DNA from: G963667675 sp964291545
GTDB lineage: Bacteria > Chloroflexota > Dehalococcoidia > Lucifugimonadales > UBA3495
DNA length: 64,000 bases
Direction of reading: 5' to 3'
NCBI GenBank assembly: GCA_964291545.2
Contig: OZ219860.1
Span: 744,001 to 808,000 of the forward strand
Positions 1 through 8,319 of this stretch are shown one piece after another. Under the pieces are notes generated by a model. It worked only from the letters and a program-made list of their open reading frames with translations, made no database searches and was not told the origin of the DNA. Position numbers and translations under genes: made by a program. The number at the start of each line of letters is the position of its first letter. Position 1 is the stretch's first letter.

Positions 1-299
1 TGATAGACCGTACCGCTGTACGTCTTGCCAATCTTCCCGAATTTGCGGGTTGGCTGGGTCAAAACGTAGACCCGGCCATAAACGTAGGCGTTGCGGTTGG
101 TGATGTAGAAAGGCTTGTCGAGAGTTAGGGCAAGCCATCCACCGAGCAAGTTTCTTCTACCGCCGCGGGTTCGGGGAAAGCGCAACCCCACGGCTGCTAT
201 CAGGTCGAGCACCTGAGCCTCGGTCAGGTTGCCTGCCCGAAAAGGTTTGTGCCGAAACCACCGGAACAGCAGCACCAGGCCCGCGCCGTCGTCCGCCAT
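1..299 (-). CDS. Hypothetical protein, truncated at window edge
   Basis: An open frame runs leftward from an ATG at 297-299 and leaves the window without a stop, giving about 99 residues. A GGAAGG ribosome-binding site lies 3-4 bases upstream of the ATG. The visible N-terminus is basic and aromatic (RWFRHKPFRAGN, then TRGGRRNLLGGWLALTLDKPFYITNRNAYVYG). I do not recognise the family. A TATAAT-like -10 on the minus strand lies at 335-340, but no good -35 sits at the right distance. It is divergent from the gene at 592. The reading frame is clear; the function is unknown. Confidence 0.5.
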   Translation of the reverse strand, partial: MADDGAGLVLLFRWFRHKPFRAGNLTEAQVLDLIAAVGLRFPRTRGGRRNLLGGWLALTLDKPFYITNRNAYVYGRVYVLTQPTRKFGKIGKTYSGTVY

Positions 300-388
300 T
301 TACCTTCCACACCCCGGCATGAGAAGAGACGGGGATTATAACAGACGAAAATGGTCCAACTGTCTTGCCGTAGGGGGGGGACAGCTAC

Positions 389-417
389 TTGACGTAACGT
401 GGCGGAGCACTTATAAA
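389..417 (+). promoter_or_regulatory. Sigma-70-type promoter
   Basis: TTGACG at 389-394 and TATAAA at 412-417 are separated by exactly 17 bases. It lies about 175 bases upstream of the small gene at 592 and can drive that gene and, by read-through, the transposase at 1110. It is a close match to the sigma-70 consensus in an otherwise gene-free stretch (300-591). Confidence 0.6.
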
Positions 418-591
418 AGGAGAAGGCCAGCGTCCCTCCGGGGATCGGCTTCAAATCCAAGGCAGGTTGTGGAAGGTCTGCTTGGAGCCGATTAGCATTT
501 CTGCTGGCGCTGGCCTTTACAACAACGACCCTAACTCATAACTGACCAAGGTTGTCAACCCCCTCATTGGGGGAAGGAGGGAAATATCCAA

Positions 592-1026
592 ATGAGAGAA
601 TCAACCACCGTAGCCGACTTGGTGGAATTGCTGAGTCTCTTGGAAGTTAAAGAACGGCATACGAGGGAGGCATTGTCTGAAATCGAAACCCAAAAAGCGG
701 CTGTCCAAACAACTTTGACGTTGTACAAGAGTCACCACTGCCAGGGAGTTCCCACGCACAATTTGCCCGACATCAGGGGCCTGACTCAGATGGCAGCCCT
801 GGATGCCATAGCCGACGCCAACGGCGGAGAGATTCGAGTTATAGAGGCCCGCGACCACATGCTTGCCAGCGGATTTTTCACTGGCTCGAAGAAGCCTCGG
901 AAGAACGCCATGCCGCAAATACGGAGTCTTTTGGATCGGTCCGGCAGATATGAGTTGTCAAGTCCGGGTGTCTACCGGCAAATCACCCCGGCGGTGTCCG
1001 CGGAGGGGGTGGAACAAGCAGCATAG
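592..1026 (+). CDS. Hypothetical small protein with coiled coil and winged-helix-like tail
   Basis: 144 residues. Residues about 5-50 are predicted from composition to be a coiled coil (LVELLSLLEVKERHTREALSEI), followed by a compact C-terminal part with the pattern of a HARE-HTH or winged-helix repeat (GLTQMAALDAIADANGG ... FFTGSKKPRKNAMPQIRSLL ... YELSSPGVYR). This resembles small regulators that sit beside mobile elements, but the family assignment is inference. The start has a GGAGGG ribosome-binding site 12 bases upstream. It lies 83 bases upstream of, and co-directional with, the transposase at 1110, and is separated from it by a strong hairpin. It may be a passenger of the element or a host gene next to the insertion. 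Confidence 0.6.
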   Translation: MRESTTVADLVELLSLLEVKERHTREALSEIETQKAAVQTTLTLYKSHHCQGVPTHNLPDIRGLTQMAALDAIADANGGEIRVIEARDHMLASGFFTGSKKPRKNAMPQIRSLLDRSGRYELSSPGVYRQITPAVSAEGVEQAA

Positions 1027-1037
1027 GCCCAAAAAAC

Positions 1038-1071
1038 GAGTCCGCAGGAAGCTGACACTTCCTACGGACTC
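1038..1071. promoter_or_regulatory. 14-bp inverted repeat between small gene and transposase
   Basis: Arms 1038-1051 and 1058-1071 pair over 14 bases with one mismatch around a 6-base loop (CTGACA). A run of six A at 1031-1036 precedes it, so on the minus strand it reads as hairpin plus T-run, a rho-independent terminator. In the plus direction no T-run follows, so it may instead fold in the transposase mRNA leader and damp expression driven by outside transcription, as is common for insertion sequences. Confidence 0.55.
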
Positions 1072-1109
1072 TCGCCACCAAATAACAACCTAGCAGAGGG
1101 AGTTTTCAG

Positions 1110-2336
1110 ATGGCTACCATTGATCTTACCAGACTCCGATTTAGTCTACAATCCAGCGGCCCGACTGCGTACAGCGACCTGGCCGCGATTCTCGACACCC
1201 TGACCAAGGAAGCGCAACCCCTCTTGGACTGCCTGTGGGCCATTCGGAAGAACCACAGGCCGGGCTATCCTCTCAAAGCGATGTGGCGTGCCTACATCGC
1301 TTCCTTCATGCTCAACATGGCTCATACCAACGAACTTAAGCGGCGACTTGATGCGGAACTCGAGCTGCGGCGTCTGTGCGGGTTCGTAGACGGCGTGCCG
1401 GCCAGAAGTACCTTCAACAGGTTCATCAAGAGTGTCTCCAAGCACAACGACCTCGTGGAAAGCATCTTTGTCCGGCTTACCGACCAGGTGCGGGACTATC
1501 TCCCGGGCTTGGGCAAAACGGTGGCCGTAGACGCAACGACCGTGAGAAGTCACTGCAACCCTAACCGAAAGCGAGGGAAGCCCAGCGACCCGGAAGCCTC
1601 ATTGACGCGGAAGAACAGTGCCAGGGCGCAGGGCGGCAAGGAGTGGCAGTTCGGGTTCAAGGCTCACATGGTCGCTTGTGCCAAATACGGGCTACCCCTG
1701 GCCCTGATTGTCACCACTGCTAGTCAGAACGACTCGCCCATGCTGCCCAAGGTGATTGACCACGCCAGGGCGACGCTGTCTTGTATGAAGCCGAAGGTGA
1801 TAATCGCCGACCGGGGCTACGACTCCCTGGCCAACCACAACTACGCTGTGGGCCTCGGAGCGATCCCGATTATCCACATTCGGAGACTGGCAAAGCAGAA
1901 GGGGATTCACACTGCTAAAGGCGTCCCCACCTGCATAGGCGGTGAGGCGATGGTTTACATCCAGGACAACGCCGATGGTCAACGGCTGTACCGCTGCCCG
2001 CCGGAAGGCTGCCACCTTAAAGGCTCATTCAAGGGCGGCGGGCTTCACTGTCGGGACTTCGTGTGGGAAGACCCGGCACAAGACTTGCGCCGTTTCGGAG
2101 TTGTCCGTCGGGACAGCCCTGAATGGGACAGGCTTTATGGACTTCGCCAAGCCATCGAGCGCATCTTTAAGTCTCTGAAAGAGAGTCGCCGCTTGGAACG
2201 GCATTGCGTCCGGGGGCTGGCCCAAGTCACGCTGCACGTCCTGATGTCTACCATCACCTTTCAGGCCACGGCCTTGCACCGGGTCAGGACCGGCGAGACC
2301 CGGTGGATGCGCTGGCAGGTGCGGAAGGTGGCTTAG
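1110..2336 (+). CDS. IS4-superfamily (IS1182/IS5-like) DDE transposase
   Basis: 408 residues. It catalyses cut-and-paste transposition through an RNase H-like DDE core. The catalytic triad is readable: D141 (AVDATT), D234 (ADRGYDS) and E350. The C-terminal signature Y343-x2-R346-x3-E350-x6-K357 is the classical IS4-family Y-(2)-R-(3)-E-(6)-K motif. The start is an ATG with an AGGGAG ribosome-binding site. The frame is intact and full length, so it may be active. I could not find convincing terminal inverted repeats or a target duplication, so the element's ends are not set. The exact IS family is uncertain. Confidence 0.88.
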   Translation: MATIDLTRLRFSLQSSGPTAYSDLAAILDTLTKEAQPLLDCLWAIRKNHRPGYPLKAMWRAYIASFMLNMAHTNELKRRLDAELELRRLCGFVDGVPARSTFNRFIKSVSKHNDLVESIFVRLTDQVRDYLPGLGKTVAVDATTVRSHCNPNRKRGKPSDPEASLTRKNSARAQGGKEWQFGFKAHMVACAKYGLPLALIVTTASQNDSPMLPKVIDHARATLSCMKPKVIIADRGYDSLANHNYAVGLGAIPIIHIRRLAKQKGIHTAKGVPTCIGGEAMVYIQDNADGQRLYRCPPEGCHLKGSFKGGGLHCRDFVWEDPAQDLRRFGVVRRDSPEWDRLYGLRQAIERIFKSLKESRRLERHCVRGLAQVTLHVLMSTITFQATALHRVRTGETRWMRWQVRKVA

Positions 2337-2440
2337 GCGGTACGTGGTTGCCTATTTCCACGAGAAGAGCGATCATAGGTGCATGGAGTGGTACGACTGG
2401 ACAGTGTTCAGCGTCGGGATGGGCTTGGCGGTGCCCATGG

Positions 2441-2656
2441 TTACGTTTGCGTCGTTAAGACTGTACCGATTAGGATTACTGCGCCAAACACTCCTGCTCC
2501 CCATAACAACCATTGTAAGGTTCCCGCATTGGCCGTTCCGTTCAGAAATTGCCAGCCGCAAGGAATCGCCACCAGAAACACCGCCCCTAATAAGCCGATA
2601 AAAACCATCCACTGCCCAGGGGTAAGCCCCACAAGTAAATCATTCAGCCAATCCAT
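2441..2656 (-). CDS. Small membrane protein, two transmembrane helices
   Basis: 71 residues, with a short N-terminal lead (MDWLNDLLVGLTPGQW) and two hydrophobic segments at about 16-36 and 45-66. A GGGGGTC ribosome-binding site is positioned 4-5 bases before the ATG. It is preceded by a perfect 9-bp inverted repeat at 2677-2710 and follows the protease gene at 2760-4256 on the same strand. No family is recognised. Good ribosome-binding site and clean topology support a real gene. Confidence 0.5.
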   Translation of the reverse strand: MDWLNDLLVGLTPGQWMVFIGLLGAVFLVAIPCGWQFLNGTANAGTLQWLLWGAGVFGAVILIGTVLTTQT

Positions 2657-2676
2657 ATTTGACCCCCAATAGGTGT

Positions 2677-2710
2677 AGCCGCCCCAGAGTTCCCAGGCTC
2701 CGGGGCGGCT
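2677..2710 (-). terminator. GC-rich hairpin between protease and small membrane gene
   Basis: AGCCGCCCC at 2677-2685 pairs perfectly with GGGGCGGCT at 2702-2710 around a 16-base loop. It lies 50 bases after the stop of the protease gene (2760) on the minus strand. No clear T-tract follows in that direction, so it may be a weak terminator or an mRNA 3'-end stabiliser. Confidence 0.4.
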
Positions 2711-2759
2711 CTATTTCATCTCAGGATACCATTACACGACCCACCAACTCCGCGGTTCC

Positions 2760-4256
2760 CTATTGCCAGCCGCAGTAGTCCAGGACCGGCTTTGACGCTA
2801 CGCTGAATCCCTGCGGGGCAAAGACGTACAGCGTCTCCCACGTTTCACCAGGCCCCACAGTCAGCGCAAGTATAAGCGGCTCACCCAATAGTGCTGTGAT
2901 AATGGTGTCCGCAAGGTCATCAAAGGCGTACCAAATCTCGCGGAACTTCTCGGATTGTGTCGCATATACCCATTCGTTGGTAGAACTGTCTATCCCTTCT
3001 CCTTCGTGCTCTACTTGATAAGACGTTGCAAAGGGATTCGGGAGGTAATATTCCTCACTGTCTGCGATGCTCGTAAAGTAGACCGCTAAATCCAGTTCCC
3101 CTTCATTTCTCCAACAGTCAACGTGAAGGTACGTCGTATCCCATGGATAGGGTGCTACGCCAAGTAGCGCAACCCGAGGCTCACCAGTATGTCCATACGC
3201 CTGGATGTCCTCCCATGTGAGCCAATGTCCGGTAGGGCTAACGGGGGCTGGTGTAGGCGTCGGTGTCGGAGTTGGTGCAGGGGTTGGCGTAGGCGTAGGA
3301 AACTCCGAGCGACCACCAGCCGCCAGGAAATCCAGCCGGTCTCGTAGTTCTTTCACTGATAGAGCGTACCCAATACCTTGCACGTCTCTTTCTGAGAACA
3401 GGTCTACATCTTCCCGCGCTGTTACTACCCCGATAACTCGGCCCATACGGTCCAACAAGGGGCCACCGCTATTTCCGGGGTTAATCGGCGTATCTATTTG
3501 CAGCCACTCAATGTCGGCATCGCTGAACACCCTGGAAACGATGCCTTTGCTCAGTGAGGGTTCAATGCTCCCCAGCGGGAATCCCAATGCGAAGGCGTCT
3601 TGCCCCAATCCAGGGGTATTCCCCAATCTCGCAGCCTGAAAGGTCTTCCGGCTAACTAGCTTGATGTAGGCCAAGTCACGATAGTCGTCGATGCTGGTAA
3701 CGGTTCCCGATAACGTCTCCCCATCGTACATCCGGACATTGACCGTGGCATCAAAGCCGACCACATGGGCGTTGGTGATAACGCCACCGTCTGCGTGCAC
3801 GATGAATCCGGACCCACAGCCCCAAGTTGAGCAGACTTGCACCAGGCTTGGGTCAAACCGTTCAACTACGTCTTGAATCGTTGGGACAGGCGTTGGTGTC
3901 GGTTTGGGGGTTGGAGTGGGTGTAGGGACCGGCGTCGGCGTCGGCTCCGGTGTAGGGGTGGGAGTCGGAGTAGGTGTCGGCGTTGGAGCAGGTGTTGGAG
4001 TCGGAGTAGGTCCAAGCGTGGGTGTGGGTGTTGGAACGGGAGTAGCGGTAGGAGCGGGTGTCGCAGTGGGAGTCGGAGACAGTGTTGCAGTCGGTATCTC
4101 AGCAAGAGCTTGCTCTACTTGAGCTTGGTCGAAAGTATCAACATTTACTGTGGGAACTGGTTCCGGGGTTGGAGTGGGCGTTGGCGACGACGTTTCTGCG
4201 ACACAAGCGATGCTGATAACCAGCAGCACGAGGCACAGAGTAAGGCGCAATGACAT
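2760..4256 (-). CDS. Trypsin-like (S1C/HtrA-type) protease with (TP)n linkers, probable lipoprotein
   Basis: 498 residues. The N-terminal hydrophobic segment ends in a lipobox-like SIAC with Cys18. An extracellular (TP)n linker spans about 24-126. A chymotrypsin-fold domain spans about 127-325, with the triad His164 (TNAHV), Asp194 (YRDLAY) and Ser263 (GNSGGPL). A second TP linker covers about 327-347, followed by a C-terminal domain of about 150 residues that I do not recognise (WLTWEDIQAYGHTGEP onward). It lacks an obvious PDZ domain. It is expected to be anchored outside the membrane and to process exported or cell-wall proteins. A 12-bp inverted repeat lies 50-111 bases upstream of the start. 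Confidence 0.85.
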   Translation of the reverse strand: MSLRLTLCLVLLVISIACVAETSSPTPTPTPEPVPTVNVDTFDQAQVEQALAEIPTATLSPTPTATPAPTATPVPTPTPTLGPTPTPTPAPTPTPTPTPTPTPEPTPTPVPTPTPTPKPTPTPVPTIQDVVERFDPSLVQVCSTWGCGSGFIVHADGGVITNAHVVGFDATVNVRMYDGETLSGTVTSIDDYRDLAYIKLVSRKTFQAARLGNTPGLGQDAFALGFPLGSIEPSLSKGIVSRVFSDADIEWLQIDTPINPGNSGGPLLDRMGRVIGVVTAREDVDLFSERDVQGIGYALSVKELRDRLDFLAAGGRSEFPTPTPTPAPTPTPTPTPAPVSPTGHWLTWEDIQAYGHTGEPRVALLGVAPYPWDTTYLHVDCWRNEGELDLAVYFTSIADSEEYYLPNPFATSYQVEHEGEGIDSSTNEWVYATQSEKFREIWYAFDDLADTIITALLGEPLILALTVGPGETWETLYVFAPQGFSVASKPVLDYCGWQ

Positions 4257-4305
4257 AGGAACCCCCTTGTGGCTTAGGATTCAGGCACTTGCTACGGCGA
4301 CCTGG

Positions 4306-4367
4306 CTCCACGGTAAGCAACAAGGGGGCGCGAAGCACCCCAATCTTTCGCCAAACTTACCGTGGAG
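4306..4367. promoter_or_regulatory. Perfect 12-bp inverted repeat upstream of protease
   Basis: CTCCACGGTAAG at 4306-4317 is exactly mirrored by CTTACCGTGGAG at 4356-4367 with a 38-base spacer. It lies in the gap between the protease (4256, minus) and the membrane gene at 4441 (plus), so it could be a shared operator or a leader hairpin. No protein partner can be inferred. Confidence 0.45.
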
Positions 4368-4440
4368 ATTAGCCAAGAAGCCGTAGCCGTGCCATCCTAG
4401 CACAGGGCGTAAGCAACGAGCAAACGGAAAGGCTCTTCCC

Positions 4441-4776
4441 GTGTCGCTGCAAACGTGCTACCCTGCCCTTAGCATGACTTTCGTTATCAGCACGACACTG
4501 GCATGCTTCTTCTTTGGAACGGTAATCTACAACTATGAGGCTTCAAACATTGGGCTGGCTCGCGCCGGGCTTTGGTTTTTCGTTGCCCTCGGCCCTTTCC
4601 AATGGATCGCCCGGAGCGTGATTACTAATGGGCAAAAGGATGAGGATGGTATGGTCTATGTGGGGGACTTGTTCCCGCTAGGCCGCCCTGATTTTCTTAG
4701 GAAACTGGCCTGGGCTGGTCAAGGATTCCTTATTGTAGGTGGGTGTCTGATTGTCTGGTGGGTGATCGAGATTTAA
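4441..4776 (+). CDS. Small multi-pass membrane protein, hypothetical
   Basis: 111 residues from a GTG that has an AAAGG-like ribosome-binding site 8 bases upstream; an in-frame ATG at 4474 is an alternative. Hydrophobic segments lie near residues 12-30, 38-58 and 88-109, with a charged loop between them (NGQKDEDGMVYVGDLFPLGRPDFLRK). It is divergent from the protease at 4256. No family is recognised. The codon use is less GC-biased than in the 6-40 kb block, which fits an accessory region. Confidence 0.45.
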   Translation: MSLQTCYPALSMTFVISTTLACFFFGTVIYNYEASNIGLARAGLWFFVALGPFQWIARSVITNGQKDEDGMVYVGDLFPLGRPDFLRKLAWAGQGFLIVGGCLIVWWVIEI

Positions 4777-4870
4777 TAAGAGGGGCGACAAAAATATAAC
4801 CCCCCCCTACGACCAACAAAAGAATTGGGCCAAGGAGCACTAGCCCACTCAATACGTTTTCCAGCATCAT
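4730..4870 (-). CDS. Possible 46-residue single-span membrane protein
   Basis: A short minus-strand frame starts at a double ATG at 4865-4870, 3-6 bases after an AAGGGGG ribosome-binding site. It encodes one hydrophobic helix (LSGLVLLGPILLLVVGGGYI) and a basic tail. Its 3' end overlaps the convergent end of the 4441 gene by 47 bases. A longer start at 4924 exists but has no ribosome-binding site. This is a plausible small protein at low confidence. Confidence 0.3.
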   Translation of the reverse strand: MMLENVLSGLVLLGPILLLVVGGGYIFVAPLIKSRSPTRQSDTHLQ

Positions 4871-4977
4871 GCACCCCCTTAAGCTCACACTCGTTAGTAT
4901 CCCCGAATCTCCTCTCGGTCGCAAACTGGCGTGATGTTGATCCCCAACTTTGCTCAGTCCGAAGTCACACCTTGAAC

Positions 4978-5373
4978 ATGGACTGGCTGATTGGCCTGGC
5001 TCTGGCCGCGAATGTTATCACGGTCGGCAGATTTGCCTTCCCACTCCTGCGATACCTCTACGCCCGCCGTCCAGCCCTCGGCAGGTTCATTAACCGACAA
5101 GGGCAGAGCTTCAAGCAGGCTCTAATCACGGTGTTGAGACCCACTCCCCCGCTTGGTTCCCGGACGGACATAATCGTGTCCGCTTTTGCCTCGACGATGA
5201 TCCTATCCTCGCTGGTCTTGTTGGGCTGGTTAGTAGCACCTGGGGTGGACCACGCCACCATCCCCGATGCCCTTATCCTGATATGGCTGGGCAGCACCTA
5301 TTTCTGGTGGGGCAGCGTGGTTGTTATTGCCATCGTGCGCTTGGCGCGCTGGACTTGGCAGAAAATCAGGTGA
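4978..5373 (+). CDS. Hypothetical membrane protein, three helices
   Basis: 131 residues from the ATG at 4978. The frame is open upstream to 4825, but that extension is not protein-like. Hydrophobic segments lie near residues 3-22, 67-86 and 100-122, with a basic cytoplasmic-type loop (RRPALGRFINRQGQSFKQ) and a basic C-terminus (RLARWTWQKIR). It starts with MDWL, as does the small membrane protein at 2656. No family is recognised. Confidence 0.45.
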   Translation: MDWLIGLALAANVITVGRFAFPLLRYLYARRPALGRFINRQGQSFKQALITVLRPTPPLGSRTDIIVSAFASTMILSSLVLLGWLVAPGVDHATIPDALILIWLGSTYFWWGSVVVIAIVRLARWTWQKIR

Positions 5374-5572
5374 GGGAGAATCCTCCATTCTTGCCCGACG
5401 CCCCCCCGTATCCAAAATCCCTTACCCATCCACGTTCTACGCCTGTGCCGCAAGATTCCGCCTTCCGGCTTGGAAGGGCGCTCGTTTCCGTCTTCGAGTT
5501 CATCATTGCTCCGGTTCCCCTAACAAATGCCCTTCCCTCACTTGACTTCCAAAGCCCAAGCTTCGCTTAGAA

Positions 5573-5601
5573 CTGTCAGGCGCAAAACCCCGTGATACAA
5601 T
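5573..5601 (+). promoter_or_regulatory. Probable promoter of PT-linker lipoprotein
   Basis: CTGTCA (5573-5578) and TACAAT (5596-5601) are 17 bases apart. The expected start of transcription is about 25 bases before the GTG at 5634, leaving room for the AGGAGG ribosome-binding site. The gap 5374-5572 holds nothing else that I can identify. Confidence 0.4.
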
Positions 5602-5633
5602 CCACCTTAGTTTTCTCCAGGAGGACGTCAAAC

Positions 5634-6062
5634 GTGTCCAAGTCGCGGCCGTTCATGCTGGTTGTTATTGGGGCGATGATTCTCGGCGCCTTGGCGTTCA
5701 GCGCCTGTGGCGCCGATCCAACCCCAACTCCCGTTCCCACGCCGACAGCCACACCTACCCCCACGCCCACGCCCACGCCCACGCCTACACCAACTCCAAC
5801 ACCTACCCCGGCACCGACACCTGCCCCAGCGATGGAAGAGGTCCAGCCTCCTCCACAAGAGATTATTGACGACCTCATGGAGACCCTCATGGGCGCCACC
5901 TTGGCCGATCTGGCATCGTTGGCCGGACAGGGCGATCAGGAAACCATCGACGTCTTGTGCGATATCGCTAACGGCAAGCACGAGCCGGACCTGGTTTTGG
6001 AGGACTTCAATCAAGATGCCGCCGTTCTGGCAGGCATCCGGGGCTTTTGCGCCGGCCAATAG
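5634..6062 (+). CDS. Small lipoprotein with (TP)n linker and conserved C-terminal domain
   Basis: 142 residues. The GTG at 5634 is chosen because AGGAGG sits 9 bases upstream; the open frame begins earlier at 5592. A basic start and hydrophobic signal end in FSAC, a lipobox-like site at Cys25. A pure TP/AP linker of about 40 residues follows, and then a soluble acidic domain of about 70 residues with two cysteines (LCDIANGK and GFCAGQ). It is probably anchored to the outer face of the membrane with the linker crossing the wall. The C-terminal domain is not recognised. Confidence 0.65.
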   Translation: MSKSRPFMLVVIGAMILGALAFSACGADPTPTPVPTPTATPTPTPTPTPTPTPTPTPTPAPTPAPAMEEVQPPPQEIIDDLMETLMGATLADLASLAGQGDQETIDVLCDIANGKHEPDLVLEDFNQDAAVLAGIRGFCAGQ

Positions 6063-6409
6063 AAGCGACTAGTTCTCCATTCCCAACACCTTCGTTCGCC
6101 CTGGGCCTGTTTAAGGGTAAATATCGGGAAGCCAAATACCTAGCTTCCAACCAGACTTTGGGTTCGCCTTGAGGGAATATAAGGGAGACCGCACTCCAGT
6201 CCGCCCCCCAACAGGTCATCCCGAGCGGAGCCGAGGAATCTAAAATCCCTGAGCCCCCTTGGCCAATCCAAGAGGCTGTCCGTTTGTCCTGAGGCTCTCG
6301 AAGGGGGAACGGGCAGCCGGGGCCTGTCCAAAGCCCGCTGACGTCCTGGCATCCCCAACCCCCAAAGCGTAGAATCAAAGCACACCAACTCTACCCTTGG
6401 AGGTGGTCC
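6063..6409. repeat. Intergenic region with two hairpin repeats
   Basis: No gene is visible here. One repeat of the type GTCAT(T/C)CCGAGCG...GAGGAATCTAAAATCCC lies at about 6215-6260. One repeat of the type TGTCCGTT(C/T)GTCCTGAGGCTCTCGAAGGGGGAACGG(G/A)CAGCC lies at about 6277-6320. Both fold into imperfect hairpins and recur in many gaps up to 38.7 kb. A TAGAAT at 6371-6376 may be the -10 of the next gene. Confidence 0.6.
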
Positions 6410-6835
6410 GTGGACATCGCTCTGGACATTCTGAAGGAACTTACCCAGGACGACCGTATGTTATGGGTCGCCGGCTCCGGCCCAGTGGTCAGCGAGAACG
6501 ACTCCAAGGGCATTCAGCCGCCCGAAGTCCACGGTCGTTACGTTACCATTGAAGCCGACAACTGGCATTGCCACCTTGACCTCGACATCGTAACTGGCAT
6601 CCAGTTCGTTGAAGCCGTCGCCCATGGCGACCTGCTCTCTTACTACGTCCGCTTCTCCAGCGCCCAGGAAGACACTCTTCTGCGCTCCTACTTCCCCAAC
6701 CCCTACTTAGACGACGATTTCGACCGCACTGAGCTCCAACCGGAAAGGCTGCAAGCCTTTGAAGACTTCCGCGACCGGTACGTTGGTCGCGATGGCATCG
6801 TATTCGTCCAACGCACTGCTCAACCCTCCTCATAG
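6410..6835 (+). CDS. Conserved hypothetical protein, possibly ChuX/HutX heme-binding-like
   Basis: 141 residues from a GTG with a GGAGG ribosome-binding site. The central pattern, a short strand followed by HCHLDLDIVTGIQFVEA and YYVRFS, resembles ChuX/HutX or HemS-type heme carrier folds, which bind heme in the cytoplasm. This link rests on motif memory only. Part of the C-terminus (FPNPYLDDDFDRTELQPERLQAFEDFRDRY) is acidic and helical. It is followed after 73 bases by glycyl-tRNA synthetase, and no heme-uptake genes lie nearby, so a different ligand is possible. Confidence 0.6.
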   Translation: MDIALDILKELTQDDRMLWVAGSGPVVSENDSKGIQPPEVHGRYVTIEADNWHCHLDLDIVTGIQFVEAVAHGDLLSYYVRFSSAQEDTLLRSYFPNPYLDDDFDRTELQPERLQAFEDFRDRYVGRDGIVFVQRTAQPSS

Positions 6836-6908
6836 TCCCCTCACTACTCCTTATTTGGTGTAGAATTACTCCGTCAAGACCAGCTAACCCGTTTCCAGGA
6901 GCAAGCAA

Positions 6909-8237
6909 GTGCCGCGGTTCCTCCCCTACGCCGACATGGACAAAGTCCTATCCCTGTCCAAGAGGCGCGGTTTCGTCTTCCAAAGCAGCGAAGTCTACGG
7001 CGGCCTCGCCTCCACCTGGGACTACGGCCCCCTCGGCGTCGAGCTTAAGCGCAACGTCAAAGAGGCCTGGTGGCGTTCCGTGGTCCGCCAGCGCGACGAC
7101 GTCGTCGGCCTGGACGCCGCCGTCCTCATGCACCCCCAAGCCTGGGTCGCCAGCGGCCATGTCGAGAACTTCACCGACCCTCTCGTCGAATGCCGCGACT
7201 GCCACCTCCGCTTCCGCAGCGACCACCTGGAATCCGACCGTTGCCCCGAATGCGGCGGCGAGTTCACCGACCCCCGCCGCTTCAACCTCATGTTCAAGAC
7301 CTTCATGGGCCCCGTCGAAGACACCGCCAGCCAGGTCTATTTGCGCCCCGAGACCGCCCAGGGCATCTTCGTCAACTTCACCAACGTCCTCAACTCCTCC
7401 CGCAAGAAGCTCCCTTTTGGCATCGCCCAGATTGGCAAGGCCTTCCGCAACGAGATCACGCCGGGCAACTTCACCTTCCGCACTCGCGAATTCGAGCAGA
7501 TGGAAATCGAGTTTTTCGTCAAGCCCGGCACCGACGATCAGTGGCTCCAGCAGTGGATTAACGACCGCTTTGCCTGGTATGTCTCCTACGGCATCCGCCC
7601 CGAAAACCTCCGCTTGCGTCAGCACGGTTCCGACGAACTGGCCCACTACGCCAAGGACTGCTACGACATCGAGTACCGCTTCCCCTGGGGCTGGGCCGAG
7701 CTTGAGGGCATTGCCAACCGCACCGATTTCGACCTCAAGCAGCACTCCCAGTCCAGCGGCCAGGACATGACCTTTTTTGACGACTCCGCAGAAAAGGACT
7801 CCCAGCGTTACTTCCCCTACGTCATCGAGCCCTCCGGCGGCGTAGACCGCGCCACCCTCGCCTTCTGGGTAGACTCCTACGACGAGGAACCCGACGGCGA
7901 CGCCGTCCGCACCGTCCTCCACCTCCACCGTCGGCTGGCCCCGGTGACCGTCGCCGTCCTTCCCCTCAGCCGCAACACGCGCTTGGTCCCCACGGCCCGT
8001 AACGTCTACGATCAGCTCCGCAGCAGCTTCAACACCCAGTACGACGACGCCCAGAGCATCGGCCGCCGCTACCGCCGCCAGGATGAAATAGGCACCCCCT
8101 ACTGTGTCACTGTCGATTTTGATACCCTGGACGACCAGGCCGTTACTATCCGCGACCGCGACTCCATGCACCAGGCCCGCATTCCCTTGGATCGCCTGGT
8201 TTCCGTACTCCAGGACAAGTTCGAGCACGGCTGGTGA
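6909..8237 (+). CDS. glyQS: Glycine--tRNA ligase (class II, homodimeric type)
   Basis: 442 residues, close to the usual length for the bacterial alpha2 enzyme. It charges tRNA-Gly in the cytoplasm. The start is a GTG with AGGAG 7 bases upstream. Landmarks: the N-terminal DYGPLGVELKRN region; four cysteines in two CxxC pairs (C95/C98, C112/C115) that bind zinc; RPETAQG at 146-152; motif 2 (FRNEITPG); class II motif 3 (GGVDRATLAF); and a C-terminal anticodon-binding domain (APVTVAVLPLSRN onward). It is the first gene of a plus-strand housekeeping run. The assignment is firm. Confidence 0.97.
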   Translation: MPRFLPYADMDKVLSLSKRRGFVFQSSEVYGGLASTWDYGPLGVELKRNVKEAWWRSVVRQRDDVVGLDAAVLMHPQAWVASGHVENFTDPLVECRDCHLRFRSDHLESDRCPECGGEFTDPRRFNLMFKTFMGPVEDTASQVYLRPETAQGIFVNFTNVLNSSRKKLPFGIAQIGKAFRNEITPGNFTFRTREFEQMEIEFFVKPGTDDQWLQQWINDRFAWYVSYGIRPENLRLRQHGSDELAHYAKDCYDIEYRFPWGWAELEGIANRTDFDLKQHSQSSGQDMTFFDDSAEKDSQRYFPYVIEPSGGVDRATLAFWVDSYDEEPDGDAVRTVLHLHRRLAPVTVAVLPLSRNTRLVPTARNVYDQLRSSFNTQYDDAQSIGRRYRRQDEIGTPYCVTVDFDTLDDQAVTIRDRDSMHQARIPLDRLVSVLQDKFEHGW

Positions 8238-8319
8238 TTCGCCCTTAACCGATTCCCTGCCTGGCTCGCCCGAATCTATCCGCCCGATTGCCCGCCCAAT
8301 CCATATGTAGGGAGAGCAC

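Noticed and set aside
3904..4122. Gly/Val repeat protein on the plus strand
   Set aside because: Antisense of the (TP)n linker of the protease gene.
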